From Pseudomonas palmensis (GTDB taxonomy: Bacteria; Pseudomonadota; Gammaproteobacteria; Pseudomonadales; Pseudomonadaceae): a DNA stretch of 56,263 nt. Location of the stretch: assembly GCF_017848315.1 (NCBI RefSeq), contig NZ_JAFKEC010000033.1:1-56263 (forward strand), given 5' to 3'. Both the position numbers and the translations under genes were made by a program. Below, piece after piece: positions 54,989 to 56,263 of the stretch. The notes beneath the pieces are model-generated. The model saw only the letters and a program-made list of their open reading frames with translations. It was not told where the DNA came from and did not search any database. The stretch's first letter is position 1, and every line of letters begins with the position of its first letter.

Positions 54989-56206
54989 TCAGCGGCTGGC
55001 GCCCGCGCTCTGCCTGGCGGCGAGAATGGCTGTGTATTCGCCCGGGTCGATGCCGTTGAGGTAGTAGTTGCCCACGTGGTGCAGGCGCCAGCGGATCGGG
55101 TCGTGGGTGGTGTGCACCCGCGCATTGCGCCAGAAGCGGTCCAGGTTCCATTTGCTCAGCGAGGCGCTGGCCCCCAGCAGCGAGAAGATGTCGCTGGAGA
55201 TCTTCAGTGAGGCGGCATCCGAGTGCGCCCGCGCGGTGGCTACCGAGAGAATCAGCTCGTCCTGCAGGGCCTTGTCGTCGGGGGCCAGCTCGTGCGCATC
55301 GAAGGTCCGTGCGGCATCGCGCAGCAGCGATTCGGCGGCGCGCAGGGCCACGGCGTATTCACCGATCTGGCGGATGATGTGCGGCTCTTCGCTGGCGCGC
55401 TCCACCTCGCTCTCCACCCACGGGCGCGCGTGCTGGTTGAGGTAGTCGATGCCGGCCTGCAGGGCGCCGGCGGCGATGCCGGTGTCGATGGCCGCGTGCA
55501 GTATCTGCGGGAAGGTCAGCCCGGTGCGCTTCATCGGGCCCTGGCGGCGCAGCACATAGCGCTCGTCCAGCTCGATGTTGTCGAACTGCACCGTGCCGCT
55601 CACCGAGTTGTTCTGGCCGAAGGCGTCCCAGTCGTCGAGCAGGGTCAGGCCCGGCGTGTCGCGGTGCAGCAGCACCCCGGCGCCGCCGTCGTCGCTGGCG
55701 GCGGTCAGCGAGATCCATTCGGCCAGGTACGAGCCGGTGGAGTAGAACTTGCTGCCGTTGAGCACCAGCTTGCCGTCTTCGCGGCGCTCGATGCGGGTCT
55801 TGAGGGCGAACTTGTTCTTGCCGCCGACCTCGGCCAGGGCGTTGCCCAGGCGCTTGCCGGCCAGCAGGTCGGCGATCAGGCGCTCGCGCACTTCATCCGG
55901 GTAGCCGCTGAGCACACCGCGCAGCATCACGTTGTGAATCTGCAGCAGTTGCCCGACACCGCCGTCGGCGGCGGACACGATGCGCACGGTCTCGACGATA
56001 GTCTGTACCGAAGCGCCCAGCCCGCCGAACTGCGCGGGCACGCCGATGGCGGTCAGGCCGCTGTCGGACAGCAGCTGGGCCTGGCGACGCGGCAACTGGC
56101 GGTTGTTGTGCCGGTCGCGGGCCAGCTCGGCGATCTGGCCGGCGATTTCATGGGCGGCGGCGATGGCCTGGGCGGCGCTTTCCAGGCGGCGGGGCGGGGT
56201 ACTCAT
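54989..56206 (-). CDS. SfnB-family sulfur acquisition oxidoreductase (DszC-like)
   Basis: A 405-residue protein with the acyl-CoA dehydrogenase fold used by flavin monooxygenases of sulfur metabolism. Family features are SDSGLTAIGVPAQFGGLGAS, VGQLLQIHNVMLRGVL, ALAEVGGKN, KLVLNGSKFYSTGSYLAEWI and DPIRWRLHHVGNYYLNG. DszC oxidises dibenzothiophene to its sulfone in a related way; SfnB is linked to dimethyl sulfone and sulfonate use. AAGGAAG precedes the ATG at 56206 and a sigma-54 promoter is 39 bases upstream. It is the first visible gene of the locus. SfnB proteins are not a single substrate class, so the exact reaction is open. Confidence 0.9.
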   Translation of the reverse strand: MSTPPRRLESAAQAIAAAHEIAGQIAELARDRHNNRQLPRRQAQLLSDSGLTAIGVPAQFGGLGASVQTIVETVRIVSAADGGVGQLLQIHNVMLRGVLSGYPDEVRERLIADLLAGKRLGNALAEVGGKNKFALKTRIERREDGKLVLNGSKFYSTGSYLAEWISLTAASDDGGAGVLLHRDTPGLTLLDDWDAFGQNNSVSGTVQFDNIELDERYVLRRQGPMKRTGLTFPQILHAAIDTGIAAGALQAGIDYLNQHARPWVESEVERASEEPHIIRQIGEYAVALRAAESLLRDAARTFDAHELAPDDKALQDELILSVATARAHSDAASLKISSDIFSLLGASASLSKWNLDRFWRNARVHTTHDPIRWRLHHVGNYYLNGIDPGEYTAILAARQSAGASR

Positions 56207-56244
56207 GCGGGGGCTTCCTTGAATGAACAGGTTTCAGGCCCTTG

Positions 56245-56260
56245 AGCAGGTTCTGTGCCA
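56245..56260 (-). promoter_or_regulatory. Sigma-54 promoter for sfnB
   Basis: On the minus strand TGGCAC-AGAAC-CTGCT has GG-N10-GC and shares both hexamers with the TonB receptor promoter at 48743-48758. The predicted start near 56234 gives a leader of about 28 bases. The enhancer region would lie beyond the window. Confidence 0.78.
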
Positions 56261-56263
56261 CAC

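Overview
The window is a contiguous piece of a GC-rich gamma-proteobacterial chromosome, most probably a Pseudomonas of the P. putida group. The evidence is the LexA2-ImuA-ImuB-DnaE2 mutagenesis cassette with a GTAC-N4-GTGC operator, the glgA-treZ-malQ-treY trehalose/glycogen block, a Pseudomonas-type hppD, Pseudomonas REP palindromes, many TonB receptors and a sulfur-starvation locus with SfnB. Gene density is high and many genes overlap by ATGA. I saw no tRNA, rRNA, CRISPR array, prophage or intact insertion sequence.

Layout. 0-8.4 kb (minus): glgA, treZ, malQ, treY and a DUF2934 gene form one tightly overlapping operon for alpha-glucan and trehalose metabolism. 8.7-15.2 kb: a HAD phosphatase, then divergently lexA2-imuA-imuB-dnaE2, an SOS-controlled translesion synthesis operon. 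15.2-19.3 kb: an aldo/keto reductase, then a 3-oxoacid CoA-transferase pair and a short-chain fatty acid transporter (ketone body or acetoacetate use). 19.3-21.6 kb: a Fur-box-preceded siderophore receptor. 21.7-24.1 kb: a DapA-family lyase plus class II aldolase operon, divergent from an XRE-cupin regulator with a clear palindromic operator between them. 24.1-28.9 kb: KptA, an AraC regulator, a LysE exporter whose stop codon lies in a small transposon-like relic, a TerC-CBS-CorC membrane protein preceded by a possible leader ORF, and RarD. 28.9-33 kb: hppD flanked by two CSS-motif redox-sensor proteins, one with and one without an EAL domain. 33-43.8 kb: a DJ-1/PfpI protein, a yeast-type cytosine deaminase, two convergent soluble hybrid histidine kinases, one of which heads a ybhP-clsB-ybhN membrane-lipid operon, a TPR protein and a chemoreceptor.

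43.9-56.3 kb (all minus) holds the most interesting region: SfnB/DszC-like flavin monooxygenase, two half-size ABC exporters, an SsuD-like monooxygenase, a DszB-like protein and two TonB receptors. Three near-consensus sigma-54 promoters (GG-N10-GC) lie 20-30 bases before the predicted leader of sfnB, the SsuD-like gene and one TonB receptor, and two of them have palindromes at enhancer distance. The DszB-like protein has no signal peptide and keeps the His and Arg of the desulfinase active site at identical spacing, but has Ser where DszB has its catalytic Cys. I infer a sigma-54-controlled (SfnR-like) organosulfur uptake and desulfurisation locus with a dsz-like A/B/C composition and an unusual exporter pair. 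Its substrate is unknown.
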